From Acanthacorydalis orientalis (Eukaryota > Arthropoda > Insecta > Megaloptera > Corydalidae): DNA of 64,000 nt. Positions within the stretch are counted from its first letter, which is position 1. Each line of letters opens with the position of its first letter. Below, in pieces: positions 12,987-23,649 of this stretch. Position numbers and translations under genes: made by a program. The stretch is taken from positions 36,920,456 to 36,984,455 of the forward strand of contig CM068318.1 in assembly GCA_034766995.1 (NCBI GenBank). Direction: 5' to 3'. The notes beneath the pieces were generated by a model, which saw only the letters and a program-made list of their open reading frames with translations, did not search any database and had not been told where the DNA came from.

Positions 12987-14284
12987 CGAGTGTAAAGTGA
13001 TAAGTACCCGAGTTTGATAGAAAAATCACATTTTTTTAAGCAAATTCTTTATTATTATTCAAGGTAATCTCCTTTTAGCTCGATCCACTGAGTCCAACGC
13101 ACTTCCAATTTTTTCATCCCATCCGAATAGTATGATTTGTCAACTCCTTCAAAATAGGCATTTACAACAGCGACGACTTCCGAATTTGGTACAAATCTTT
13201 TACCTCCGAGCCATTTCTTCAAGTTTGGAAACAGGAAAAAGTCACACGGTGCCACATCTAGAGAATATGGTGGATGTGGAAGCAATTTGTAGTGCAATTC
13301 ATGCAATTTTGCAATCGAAATTGTTGATTTGTGTGCCGGTACATTGTCATGATAGAAGAGCACTTTTTTCTTTGCCAAATGAGGATGTTTTTTTCTTGAT
13401 TTCATCATTCAACTGGTCCAATAATGATGTATAGTAGGCTCTTGTTATTGTATGTTTTCCTTTTTTCAAGAAAATCGATTAACAATATTCCATGAGCATC
13501 CCTAAAAACAGTCGTCATAACCTTTCCATCTAACGCAATGACTTTTGTCTTCTTTGATGCACGTTCACCAGGATAAGTCCATTGTTCTGACTGCTCTTTC
13601 GTTTCAGATGTATGGCGATGGATCCATGTTTCATCAACGGTTATGTATCGACGCAAAAATTCATGTCGATTACGTTTAAATGTCGTTAAACACTCATTTG
13701 AAATATTCGTTCAAATGTGTTTTTGGTCGAATGTGAGCAAACCCGGTACCCACCTGGCGGATAGCTTTTTCATATAGAAAAGTTCGTGTAACATGTTCGG
13801 TACACATTCATCTGACATGCCTACTATCTCAACTATCTCATACACTTTGATTCTACGATCATTTAGAACAATGTCATTGAGTTTTTCGATCATTTCTTCA
13901 GCAGTCACCTTAATTGGACGACCTGGATGTTCTTCATCACAAAGGCTTGTACGATCACGTTTAAATTCATTGAATCAATATCTGACTGTTGTCATCGAAG
14001 GTGCAGAGTACTCATAGACAACGTGCAAATTTTTTTTAGTTTCTCCATACGTTTTCTCACCCAAAAACAGAAATCTAATCACTTATCGATACTGATTTTT
14101 TTCCATACTTGAAAAAGAGCAATAGTTGTTTACTTTGAATAACTGTTAAAATTAAGCTAATTAACATATCGTGCTCAAACTTTGATATCAGTAGTTTGAA
14201 TGATAATGCTGTTAAAATATATTGCAGTTTGATATTAGTGATCGCATCTTTTGCCAAACATGGGTAATTATCACTTTATCCTCG
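12987..14284 (-). mobile_element. Full-length DD34D mariner with TIRs and TA duplications
   Basis: A 1298-bp element. The left end CGAGTGTAAAGTGATAAGTA (from 12987) matches the inverse of the right end (CGAGGATAAAGTGATAATTA reading in from 14284), and the similarity continues through an ACCC..GTTTG block, giving TIRs of about 30 bp. TA lies at 12985-12986 and 14285-14286, so the target duplication is intact. The transposase runs on the minus strand. The left flank (TTAACTCTTTCAATCCG, 12958-12974) resembles a piggyBac-type terminus, suggesting insertion into an older element. Confidence 0.9.
13055..14103 (-). pseudogene. mariner transposase pseudogene, DD34D triad retained
   Basis: Reads from ATG at 14103 (MEKNQYR) to the stop after GDYLE at 13055. 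The N-terminal HTH region includes YGETKKNLHVVYEYSAPSMT and the HPGRPIKVTAEEM linker (about 13910). Catalytic residues are present: TVDETWIHRH (first Asp, about 13635), FYHDNVPAHK (second, about 13350) and VAPCDFFLF (third, about 13240). There are exactly 34 residues between the last two, as in mariners. Defects: TAA at codon 7, TGA replacing the Trp after TTVRY, TGA after FDQKHI (13711), and two small indels in the A-rich stretch near 13410-13470 that split the C-terminal third into another frame. Inactive, but only moderately decayed. Confidence 0.9.
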
Positions 14285-14286
14285 TA

Positions 14287-15150
14287 CATTCCCTCGAAGC
14301 GACACTCATATATGAAAATCGTATAAATACTTCCATACTATGTATACTACATTACATTTTATTTCACATTCGGTACATAAGATATCGCTGTCAACTGATT
14401 ATTAGCAAACACTGGATACCTCACATAAATGATATCTTGAAATAATTGACTAAATGTATCTGCATTTTTTGACGGTAACACGATTTCAGTCTTCTTGAAA
14501 ACATCATTGGCACTTTAAAATTAAAAGTATCATATGTAGGTTAATAAATATAATATTTCTAAAAACATATTAAAATAAATTACATTATTTTCAAAAAAAT
14601 AATTCCAATTACTGTAATAAACATTCTGTATGTCAGAGACGCGTTCCGTCCACAACGATCACATTTTATCATAAGCTCCTCGGAACGAAAGCATTATTTT
14701 AAAAAGAAGCTAGAACTCAACAATACATGTTTCAATAACCATACAATATGTTAGGTCTTATCGATATTTAGTATCCGTACAGAGATAACAGTCCTAATAC
14801 CCTCGATAGTACACTTAAATTGATGTAATATCGGCTATAAGAATCTTACCCGATAAATTTTTACAGAATAACTATACTTACATATTTCTTTTCTAGTAGA
14901 AAGACAAATAACTAGATATTAAATCCAAATTTTAACATTATTATTTAAAAATTATAAGGATGTTATTCGTTTAAGACGATTGAAATATATACTATTAGTT
15001 TTAATTTATGAAACTAATATTTTATCCGAATTTAAAAAATTATAAGCTGATTAAGAAAATATACCGATCTTCAAATCCGGCTTGGAAAGAAAGATCGTAA
15101 AAAATATTTCAAAATCCTAATTTCGACACATCTGTATCGCACCCAACTTT
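14287..15150. other. Unique AT-rich sequence
   Basis: No transposon or gene recognised. Slightly more complex sequence than the deserts on either side; the plus-strand frame 14251-14445 begins in the mariner end and looks spurious. Confidence 0.4.
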
Positions 15151-15545
15151 TCAACACGTCGTTTTTGTGACAGTAATTTCTCTGCAATCCTGAAATCGTA
15201 TTATCTGATCAAATAAAAGAAACCGAACGAACAGCACACATGTACAAAAAAAAAAAGGAACGTACACCCTAAAACGATGAACGCGCTGTTGAATGATGAG
15301 CGAGTGTCATTCGGACGGACAAAAGGGTACGAGGGACGATACATGTACTGAAGTATGCAATAATAGATCAACAGCTACTGTGCATTTAGTAGCAGGGTTT
15401 ATTGGATTATCGTCTTTATAAATCCGTGTTGTACGGACGATCGGACGTAACGCTTTATGGTATGGTGTGAAGAGGGTCTCGGATTACAAACTAACAAATC
15501 ACTGCCTCTTGAGCACCAGCTCATATAGAGGCTAGTACGACGTTC
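15150..15545. promoter_or_regulatory. GC-richer unique island, candidate regulatory DNA
   Basis: A stretch of balanced composition in an AT desert, rich in CG dinucleotides (CATTCGGACGGAC, GTACGGACGATCGGACGTAACG, GTACGACGTTCGTCG) and containing homeodomain-like TTTATTG and TTTATGG words. No reading frame of note. It ends abruptly at the long (TA)n at 15559. The regulatory role is inferred from composition only; a decayed transposon end is the alternative. Confidence 0.25.
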
Positions 15546-15555
15546 GTCGTTTTAT

Positions 15556-15685
<130 letters not shown>

Positions 15686-15827
15686 AACGTTATCAAAAAA
15701 AAACTATAAAAAATAACCAATTTATAATTAATAATTATAAATGATTTTTTTACTTATCATACAAATAAACTTTTTTTCTGAGAAAAATTCTATATTATCT
15801 CTCTCTCTCTCTCTCTATATATATATA

Positions 15828-16880
15828 CATGATCATCATTCAGCTTCTGTCAATCCATTGCTGGATAAAGGTCTCTTCCATGATTTTCCATTTTGTACGA
15901 CTGAATGCCTCTCTTATCTACTGATTTTCAACAATTTTTTTAATTTCCTTATCCCACCTCTTCGTCGGTCTCTTTCTTGGTGTTTTTATATTCCTTGTTT
16001 CCCAGCTGATAATTTCTGTTGTCCGTCGGTTGTCTTCTCTTCTTGCAACATGCCCTGTCTATTTCTATTTTAGACTCTTTACTCTTCTTATTACATCCTT
16101 GACTCCTGCCTGTTTTCGTATGTTCCTTTTCCTATCTTTTCTTGTTATTTCTAACATGCTTCTTTATGTTGTTTGAAGAAAGATTTTGACATTAAGTACC
16201 CATGTTTCGCTGCCATAGGTAAGTATTGGTAATATGCATTGATCAAATACCTTTTTCTTCAAACAGAGTGGGATTTTTGATTTAAACATTGAGGCGTTTA
16301 GGCCAAATGAGCTTCATCCCGTTTTTATTCTCCTGTGTACTTCTTCAATGAATGATCCATCTTTGTTGATAAACTGGTCTAGATAGACCTATTTCGTAAC
16401 TTCTTCTATTTCTGTTCCTTTTACTTCAATTTTCTTCGGGCAGACAAACTCATTGAACAATACTTTTATTTTTGCATGGTTCACGTTCAGGGCAATTTTT
16501 TGACTGGAATCGTCCAATTCTTCTATCTTCTTTTGTAACGGAGTACTTGCGAAGATAGCGATATCAGCAGCAAACAGGATGTGACTAAATTTTGCGCCTT
16601 TTATTTCGATTTCTTTGTCCTCCCAGTCGAGCGATTTGAATACTTCTTCTAAGACTGCAGTGAATAATTTCAGCGAAATTGCATCTCCCTGTCTTATACC
16701 TTTCAAGATTTTCATCATTTTGTTTCTTACTGTAGCTTCGCCGTCAAGGTTGCTTTCTTGTAGATTTTATCTATCAACTCGATGTATGTGTCTTCTATGC
16801 CTTGGTGCTTCAATGCAGATATCATCGATGATGTGGTAATAAAGTTGAAAGCCTTTTCATAGTCTATAAATCTTTGTTGA
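15828..16880 (-). mobile_element. RTE-type non-LTR retrotransposon, 5'-truncated
   Basis: The 3' half of an RTE-clade-like LINE on the minus strand. The 3' end at about 15830 has ATCATCATT, the remnant of a short (GAT)n tail typical of the family. It abuts TC/TA microsatellite. The 15838-16330 part is colinear with the better-preserved copy at 49946-50480 (ends in a QQWID-type C-terminus). The 5' end is lost near 16880, where a second, overlapping RTE piece begins. Confidence 0.85.
15842..16880 (-). pseudogene. RTE reverse transcriptase pseudogene with broken FADD motif
   Basis: Reads from FIDYEKAFNF (about 16870, the first catalytic Asp region of RT) through ISALKHQGIEDTYIELIDKI, then ILKGIRQGDAISLKLFTAVL (about 16700) and a SHILFAADIAIFA motif (about 16580-16545). 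The canonical motif here is FADD; this copy has Ala at the first Asp (codons GCT GCT GAT), which would abolish polymerisation. After ENP-type residues the frame continues to VKGTEIEEVTK (16389) and then, in other frames, to the C-terminal QQW tail near 15842. Several frameshifts and stops. The endonuclease domain is absent through 5' truncation. Confidence 0.85.
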
Positions 16881-17042
16881 TAAGCTGGTCTAGATAGAGA
16901 TACATCGTAACTTCTTCTATTTCAGTTCCTTTTATTTCAATTTTCTTTTGGCAGACAAACGCATTGAATAACACTTGTTCTTGCGTGGTTCGTGTTTTTA
17001 GGCCAATTTTTTGACTGACATCATCTAATTCTTCTATGGTTG
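16866..17042 (-). mobile_element. Second RTE fragment, duplicated segment
   Basis: Closely resembles 16355-16530 in the same orientation (both contain the TTGTTGATAA..TGGTCTAGATAGA block, CAGACAAAC..CATTGAA and CAATTTTTTGACTG), but sits upstream of the RT core. It must therefore be a second RTE copy or a partial tandem duplication, joined head-to-tail at about 16866. The coding potential is only a short piece of the region downstream of the FADD box. Confidence 0.75.
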
Positions 17043-17559
17043 ATTATACATGTGTATATACTTTATATACTTGTATAAAAATGTAGCTTATCTTACTTGT
17101 ACATTGAAAAGTAGCTTGTTTTCGACTCACTCTGATACCAATTCCCAAGATGCATCAGACTATTTATATACAATGCAGTTCTGGTATTGTGAATAAATTC
17201 AATTTTACAAATGAATTATTCTCTTACTTCACAAATCACACTTTTTTCCAGGTAAAAAATATTTAATAAATAATTATTGACTATGTTTGATGTGTATGCG
17301 TATTTACATGGCAATCCTATCGTCTTCAGGGAGCTAAGGTATAAAATAATCACTATTTTTAGGGTTTGTGAGTGAGAGAATAATTATTTTACAAAAATAC
17401 TCTTTTAGAGTTTTAAGTTATTTTTATACAAAAAATAAATTAGTCACAATTTTATAAAATAAAATATGATGATTTTGAAATGATCTAATATAATTGAAAA
17501 GAGTAGAGCTATTCATGTATAAAATTTAAATTTAATGCCATAACATTTAATTCGCACAA
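17043..17559. other. Unique AT-rich sequence
   Basis: No recognisable element. Confidence 0.4.
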
Positions 17560-17880
17560 AGACTGGTCTCTATTCGTTTCCATACGGTACAAAACCAAAC
17601 AGCAGACACCGTTTACGTGTACAAGGACGAGTGGGTATGTAATGAAGAGGATTTGCGACATTATTACATACCGTCTGACAATAGTTATCCAGGAGCATGG
17701 ACGTCAGCCGGGTGCGAGACGTGAGTACGGCACGACTCGGATTACAACATAAAACGAAAGAGAGAGATGTACAGAGACTGAATGAGAATCCCATGTTGTG
17801 TATATACAAACTTCTGATACACACCGACTGTTCCGTCGCGTACAAATACACCCCGGACAGTCTCCGATAATGAACTGTTT
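17560..17880. promoter_or_regulatory. GC-richer unique island, candidate regulatory DNA or non-coding exon
   Basis: Contains CG-rich words (GGACGTCAGCCGGGTGCGAG, GTACGGCACGACTCGG) and a short inverted repeat GGTATGTAAT / ATTACATACC around 17633-17674. A minus-strand frame of 93 codons (17570-17851) shows no domain and begins inside this island. Assigned as possible regulatory DNA only because of its composition and lack of repeats. Confidence 0.25.
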
Positions 17881-18968
17881 TGTGATTTATTTTCGTATTT
17901 GATAATTTTTCAATTATGATACAAATCGGGTACTTAGTAGGGCGAAAGGGATCATATTGTTTGTTTCATTATTATCAATGAGCGTATTGTATTGACAAAT
18001 ATATGAAGAGATATATGATTGAGTAAAATTATATTGAATATCATATAAAATTAATGAAATATGAAGCCAGCCTGTTAGAAGAATTAACAGAAAAAAGTAA
18101 TCGATTGTAATTTGTAAATAAATAAATAAAATAAATTTTCAATAATTTAAAAGTCACTATAGATATCCTCAGAAGTAGAACTAATGTAAATCTAAAAGTT
18201 TTCCAAGAGTAGTAAACGAAAAATATATTAATATATATTTATTTCATGATAAAAATCAATATTGGGTTGTGATAAAAATGCAGTGTATTTCATTTGATTT
18301 TTTGTTATGTTATCAAAAGAGAGACAAAACATAGCTGTAATTAAATTAAAATTAAATCGAATTCATCTATGTATCGATTCTCTTCAATCATCGTTTCAAA
18401 ATGTTTTATCTTTTTCTATTTTCTATCTGCACCACTATTGATTATTAGATAAATTATATTCTAATTATTTTCTAAACACAGTAAGGATAGAATATTTATA
18501 TTAATTTGCCAACTTTCTCTGTTCTATATGTATAAATTAGTATTAAGTATAGGTATATTTTGCTATATGACATTAAGATGAAACACGCTCTAATTTAGAA
18601 ATATTGAATTCTAAAATTGAAACCAAATGAGAGAATGCGTCAATTATTTAAATAATTTTAACGTTATTGCAAAAACCAAAATATTTCTTTAATAATCAAG
18701 TTCGATTCCATGTACATCATATGTCTTTATTTTATTTAAATTGGTAAATTCTACGTTGTCAAACTAGAGAGTATTAAGCTTTAATCCAAGTTAAATTAAA
18801 GTTTCGGAATATTGATACACATATAAAAATATTTGAAGTGATGAGAGGATATTAAAATTGTTATGGAGTTCAAGTGGACAAACTTTTTTGTACGGATTAT
18901 GAATTAATCTATGTTCCAAGATCCCCAAACCAGAAATTGGCTGCTTGTTAGACATTGATCAAATCCAG
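17881..18968. other. AT desert
   Basis: No recognisable gene, TIR or repeat. Confidence 0.5.
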
Positions 18969-19185
18969 TAATAGACCTATCGTGGCGTGTGCTTTTTTTA
19001 AACGTGTTGTGAATTAAATATGCTGGCTTAAAGAGAAATAACACAACATATTTAAGTGGATGTTTTAGAAAAAGTCATGTTTACTTATAATTAATGTACC
19101 AAGTTATTCCACTATTAAATTTTATAAATAAACGATAAAACAATAATTCTTTATCTATCTAAAAAAAATCTTTTTTTAGTACACG

Positions 19186-19381
19186 TTACCCTAGTAAACC
19201 TTAACTTTTTATGAACCGTATGAGGAACATAAATTCACCTTATACAATTCATGTAAGGTTTATATAAAGTGTGGGTGAGGGTCAATATCATCCATATACT
19301 ATCATTAAGCCTATAAATTGTGACCTTTTTACAGTATAATTATCATATAAAGTCACTTTATATGCCTTATTAAATTAATAT

Positions 19382-19435
<54 letters not shown>

Positions 19436-19529
19436 ATGCTCATATAATGAGTCTGATCCTTATTAGGATTGTATAAGGAATATCTAAAACCTTATACGGA
19501 AGATATAAGGTTGAGAATTACTAGGGTAA
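19186..19529. mobile_element. MITE with CCCTAGTAA termini and internal TA tract
   Basis: The ends TTACCCTAGTAA (19186-19197) and TTACTAGGGTAA (19518-19529) are perfect 12-bp inverted repeats. If TA is the target duplication, the TIR is CCCTAGTAA. The empty site is visible in the second repeat unit near 20673, where the sequence reads straight through. The interior holds several TATAAGGT and ACCTTATA words in both orientations and a (TA)n tract at 19385-19434. No coding capacity. Confidence 0.75.
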
Positions 19530-19560
19530 TGATTAATATTTAAATATTAATTATTAACTA

Positions 19561-20059
19561 TTGGATGTACAAATCAATCAGGCGCCTTTTTTTATAAAAC
19601 AAATGAATGTTGACAGAAAAATAAAATACGTTTCAATCCTTAAAATATTCCTCATTATTTTCTACAACTTTTCTCTATACGTCGGGTAAATAATGAAAAA
19701 AATATGGCGGTTTTGACTCGATGAAGTCGTAATGAATTTTTGGAACTCTCTCACCGTTTTAGCATTTTTTGCATGTTTTATGCAACATAACATCTTTCTC
19801 CAAAGCTGAACAAATCATGTTCGCGGTTTCGGTAGCATTTTTTTTATTGGAATGCAAAAATGATGCAATGCCTAATATATTGCTTTTCGCATTCACTACT
19901 ATTTTGTGATGTTATGCTTACTGCTTGTCCAAGATATATGATATTTTTAAATGCTAAGGTTGGCACTTCAAAATCCCAAAACGACAAGAAAATATTTTAA
20001 TTTGGAACAGAGTTATGATTGATTCAATTTAAAGGCATCGAATTAATTTTTACATCTAA
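19561..20059 (-). mobile_element. mariner internal-deletion derivative
   Basis: A 499-bp non-autonomous copy of the 458-1692 mariner family, flanked by TA at 19559-19560 and 20060-20061. The left end TTGGATGTACAAATCAATCA and the right end (GGCATCGAATTAATTTTTAC..CTAA) match the TIRs of the full copy. Left sequence to about 19720 and right sequence from about 19760 align to the two ends of the larger element, while the transposase core is missing. Orientation is taken from the parent. Confidence 0.85.
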
Positions 20060-20249
20060 TAATAGTAAACATATCACGCTGTGGGCTTTTTTTGAGACGC
20101 AGTGAACTGAACATACTGGATTAATGAGAAATGAGACGGCATATCTATGTGTTTTATTTTAGAAAAAGTGATGTTTCCCTATAATTAATGTACCAATCTA
20201 TCCTAATTTACTATAGTTTATAAAGAAACGATAAAACAATAATTATCTA

Positions 20250-20645
20250 TCTCTCTATAACTAAGAAATGGTGCCATACGAACGTTCTATTCGTTCTTTG
20301 ATTAGTTGATATCAGTCACGTGATCTCTGTTCTGATTGGTTAATATCAGTCACACGATCAGTGTTCTGTTTCAACGAAAGAAGGTGTACGATTTCAGTGT
20401 AAAACTGATAAGAAATTTAGTGAAAATACTGCATTCACTAAAGCTTTAAAGGAAAAAAATTGTTACACATTTTAACATTGTATTTTGTTGTCAATTTTTT
20501 AAAAAAAATCCAATAAAAATGTTACTACCTACATTTTATGTGAATTATTTGTGTGTATTATTTGTTAATTTTTGTTATTTGTCAGGAGGGAGCGAAGCCA
20601 CTAGCCAATTAGCAAACATAGCGAGCAGGAGGCGGAGCCCCCTAG
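20250..20645 (+). mobile_element. Helitron-like non-autonomous insertion
   Basis: Begins TCTCTCTATAAC after an A and ends CTAG before a T, the A/T target and TC..CTRR termini expected of Helitrons. A short hairpin, GGAGGC-GGA-GCCCCC with one mismatch (20628-20642), sits immediately before CTAG. No target duplication is present. The pre-insertion sequence is seen in the sister repeat unit near 19160. The 396-bp interior contains duplicated ATCAGTCAC..CGATC words but no Rep/helicase, so it would depend on a distant helper. The exact 5' base is uncertain within the TC run. Confidence 0.65.
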
Positions 20646-20714
20646 TTTATTTGAAAAAATCTTGTATATTAGTACAAGTTAGTAATTGATATTTAAATAT
20701 TAATTATTAACTAT

Positions 20715-20994
20715 GTCCGAAAAAATTATTTTTTTGTCTATTTTTATATAAATTTCGATATGAAACTTGGATAAATAAGATTAAATGCATATGCAGTCTC
20801 CCAAGCTTTTTTTAAAGAAATTAATAATGTTTTCTTTTCCTTTCTTAAGAGAGTTTTTTTTATTCATTTTGTGTTAAATTAGGCTTCAAGCTAAAGTAAC
20901 ATTTACAGATATGAAACTCTTTAATTTCTTTTTTTTAATGTTAATAAATTCAGTTATATAAATAAATATTTAATGTTTTGTTTCGTGCAATAAA

Positions 20995-21050
<56 letters not shown>

Positions 21051-22150
21051 CTGCAAATGTACAGAGGTCCATTCCAGTTTGTATTGTAATTTTTTCAAAA
21101 GTAATACGTTTTGTTGACTAAACTCTTGACATAACAGGTAGACACTTATCCGCATATAACGCAATGACATAAAGTGACACAAGGTGTCAACGAGATGTTC
21201 AGATACGATTCTAGTGGGATAATAATATTTTTTCAATGCCCGGGGACTTGTTTACATGCTTCTAGGGTACTTCAACAATAGACAATTGTGTTGCTCGCCC
21301 GACGTGTTTTGTTAAAATGGGTGTGAAATTTGTTAGCATAGTTGTTGCATGAAATGGTACGCTACCGCATTCTACTATACACACAATATTAACGTGTGGT
21401 TATTATTTGTTACATTTTTATGGAGCATTAAATGATACTGTTGCATGAACATCAGTAAATTATAAAGGATATTTACTAAAAATAATCTAAACTAATAATG
21501 AAAGTAATGTGCCGTGTATAGAAATTTCAACTGAATTTTTGTGACTGACCTTTTTATTCAACACTGTTGTTAAATTATCACATGTTTGCAGATTATTAAA
21601 TAATCAAGAACGCATATTGGAAGCCCGTATGAATAAATAATATTATAATTTTCTATCAGTAACGTTGAATAAATAATTGATAATTTTTACTTCATTGAAT
21701 AAAAAAAAATAGTGACTAAGTTAGAAGAAGAGAAGTAGATAGATAGAAAACAAATTAATTCAACATCAAAGACAATTTAAGAATGTCGTAAATGTTTCTG
21801 TCTCGAATTTTTATTACTAATAGATTTCATTTAAGTAAAGAAAATTAGTAGATGCCGCTAAATGTATTTTCATATCAAAGTAATTGTTTTGGATTAGATT
21901 ATCATAAGTTTGTAACATTTTTTGAACGCATTTTAATGGGTGTTGAATTAGTAATAAGAATAATTCCTTATGGGTTTAATCCCAATGGTCGAAAAGACTT
22001 AGTAAATAGATACTTAATGTTTCTCGCATTCCGTAAACCATAAGAGTTTTCCAGATCGAAAGTATTTAAAAAATGGAAATAAATTATTTTTGTTTGTTAT
22101 GCATATTTCGACAGTAATGCTGTTATTCTCCGATAGCTAAAGTACACAAA
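20715..22150. other. AT-rich sequence with one TA tract
   Basis: Contains (TA)n at 20998-21048. A plus-strand frame at 21852-22043 (63 codons) has no recognisable domain and no supporting signals. Otherwise nothing recognised. Confidence 0.45.
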
Positions 22151-22164
22151 AATTTGATTTTTTT

Positions 22165-22660
22165 GCAGTTTAATATGTTCTCGGTATCTTTGTATTTTGA
22201 AGATGATGGCATAGTCATTGAAATACACATAAGCAACAATCAAAAATGATTAATAATCATTTACTGCGCATCTCTGATTAAGAAAAATGTTGTGGTTTGT
22301 AGGGCGAGAAAAAACCTTTTTGAAATGGGATTCTATTTACATAAAATATCTATAAATCTTCTATGGTCCTAAATTTTCTTTAACACGCAGAAATTCACTA
22401 GAAATTCATTTATATTCAACAAAAGCTAAAGGAAATTATTATTTTTTTCTTTTACAAATAAATTCTTTTTTAACCAGACATACCATATTTTTTTCGAATC
22501 AAAAATGTTCAATAAGTTATTATTGATAATCTCTCTCTCTCTCTCTCTCTCTTGAACATTAGTGACCAGAAACATTTTTGTGCTTTGTGGGATGGAGGAA
22601 GAATATATTTTTATATAATTTGTGAAACTCAATTTAGCCACAGTGTCAAAACTTTGTTGT
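22165..22660. repeat. Dispersed palindromic repeat family, copy 1
   Basis: Carries the family signature GAAGATGATGGCAT..GTCATTGAAAT..CATAAGCAACAATCAAAAAT (about 22200-22247), then GTTGTGGTTTGTAGGGCGAG (22290) and, at the far end, TTTAGCCACAGTGTCAAAAC (22633-22652). The same signatures recur in either orientation at 36285-36460, 38310-38560, 52260-52330, 53130-53290 and 60490-61520. A (TC)n tract interrupts it at 22530-22552. Family identity is unknown; the terminal ACAGTTCTGACAC-like motif suggests a MITE. Confidence 0.6.
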
Positions 22661-22782
22661 GAAATTAGGCTTGCTTAACGATTTGTGAGTTACTAAGATG
22701 TGCAAGTTTGGTAACATCAGATACAGTATGGAAAGTATATATATATATATAGATAGATAAATAGGTAGATAGATAGATAGAG

Positions 22783-22990
22783 GCTACAAACGACTATTTT
22801 AAGAACCTCGGAGAAACCCACTTCCGGGAAGCAATCGCAAAGTTGGAAAAACGTGGAGGCAAATGCGTTGAGTTTCGAAGGATTATGTTGAAAAATGAAC
22901 TACAATTTGAATCTAAAACTGTTATCGGTAATATCGAACCAAGTAACTCTACAAACAGCTCACGTATTTTACACTCACATGTTCTTAGTG
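22783..22990 (+). pseudogene. mariner transposase C-terminal fragment
   Basis: Plus-strand reading ATNDYFKNLGETHFREAIAK then LEKRGGKCVEF matches the conserved mariner C-terminus, in which the segment before the stop usually reads LE-x-RW-x-KCIEL-x-GDYVEK. A one-base insertion after CVEF converts the expected EGDYVEK into another frame. The fragment is cut on its left by TA and TAGA microsatellite (22737-22782), so everything upstream of the C-terminal ~40 residues is missing. The sequence to about 22990 may be its 3' flank. Confidence 0.65.
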
Positions 22991-23447
22991 CTATCTTGTA
23001 ACCTCTTTTTTATGCAATGTGCAAAACGGTTATTTTACGTCCCATGATTGTAGATTATATTATGGGGTTACGTTCAACATTTTAAATAGCATAATTAATA
23101 TGTCTAAACATTCATATTTTTTATAGAAGAAAAAAGTATTTCTTTTTATTTGTATTTAAATACTAATTACTAATTGACATAAACAATTAACATCATTATA
23201 TTTAGAAAATTTTGTTTCATCAAATTGAAACCAAGTTATTTTTATGAGTGAATGATTAAAAAGAAGAAAACCGTTTATTGTCTAAATCTTAGTTATTTTT
23301 GTCTTATATTGTATGTGTAGTACATCCTTAAGTGCTTACTAAACTGTAATGTAATAAATATTTACTTGTATTTTTAAGACTACCTACTTTGTTATGAATT
23401 TTTACAAAAAGATATATAAGAATGTAAGAGATCACTGAAAGTTTTAT

Positions 23448-23512
<65 letters not shown>

Positions 23513-23557
23513 TATATATATATATATATATAAATATCTATATATATATATATGTAA

Positions 23558-23649
<92 letters not shown>

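Larger units (their letters stand above)
18970..20714. repeat. Two copies of a ~250-bp repeat, each split by another element
   Basis: Unit 1 (18970-19185 plus 19530-19560) and unit 2 (20062-20249 plus 20646-20714) align in order. Both contain TAGAAAAAGT..ATGTTT, ATAATTAATGTACCAA, ACGATAAAACAATAATT, AAAATCTT..TTAGTACA and ATATTTAAATATTAATTATT. Unit 1 is interrupted by the MITE 19186-19529 and unit 2 by the Helitron-like insert 20250-20645. A mariner derivative (19561-20059) sits between the units at the TA that ends unit 1. The empty copy of each site in the other unit confirms the insert borders. Confidence 0.8.

Noticed and set aside
13132..13434. 100-codon plus-strand frame
   Set aside because: Antisense to the mariner transposase C-terminus at 13055-13408.
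17570..17851. 93-codon minus-strand frame with many Cys and Ser
   Set aside because: No domain, no start context and no splice pattern; kept only as part of a GC-richer island.
21852..22043. 63-codon plus-strand frame with ATG and stop
   Set aside because: No recognisable motif or supporting context; length expected by chance.
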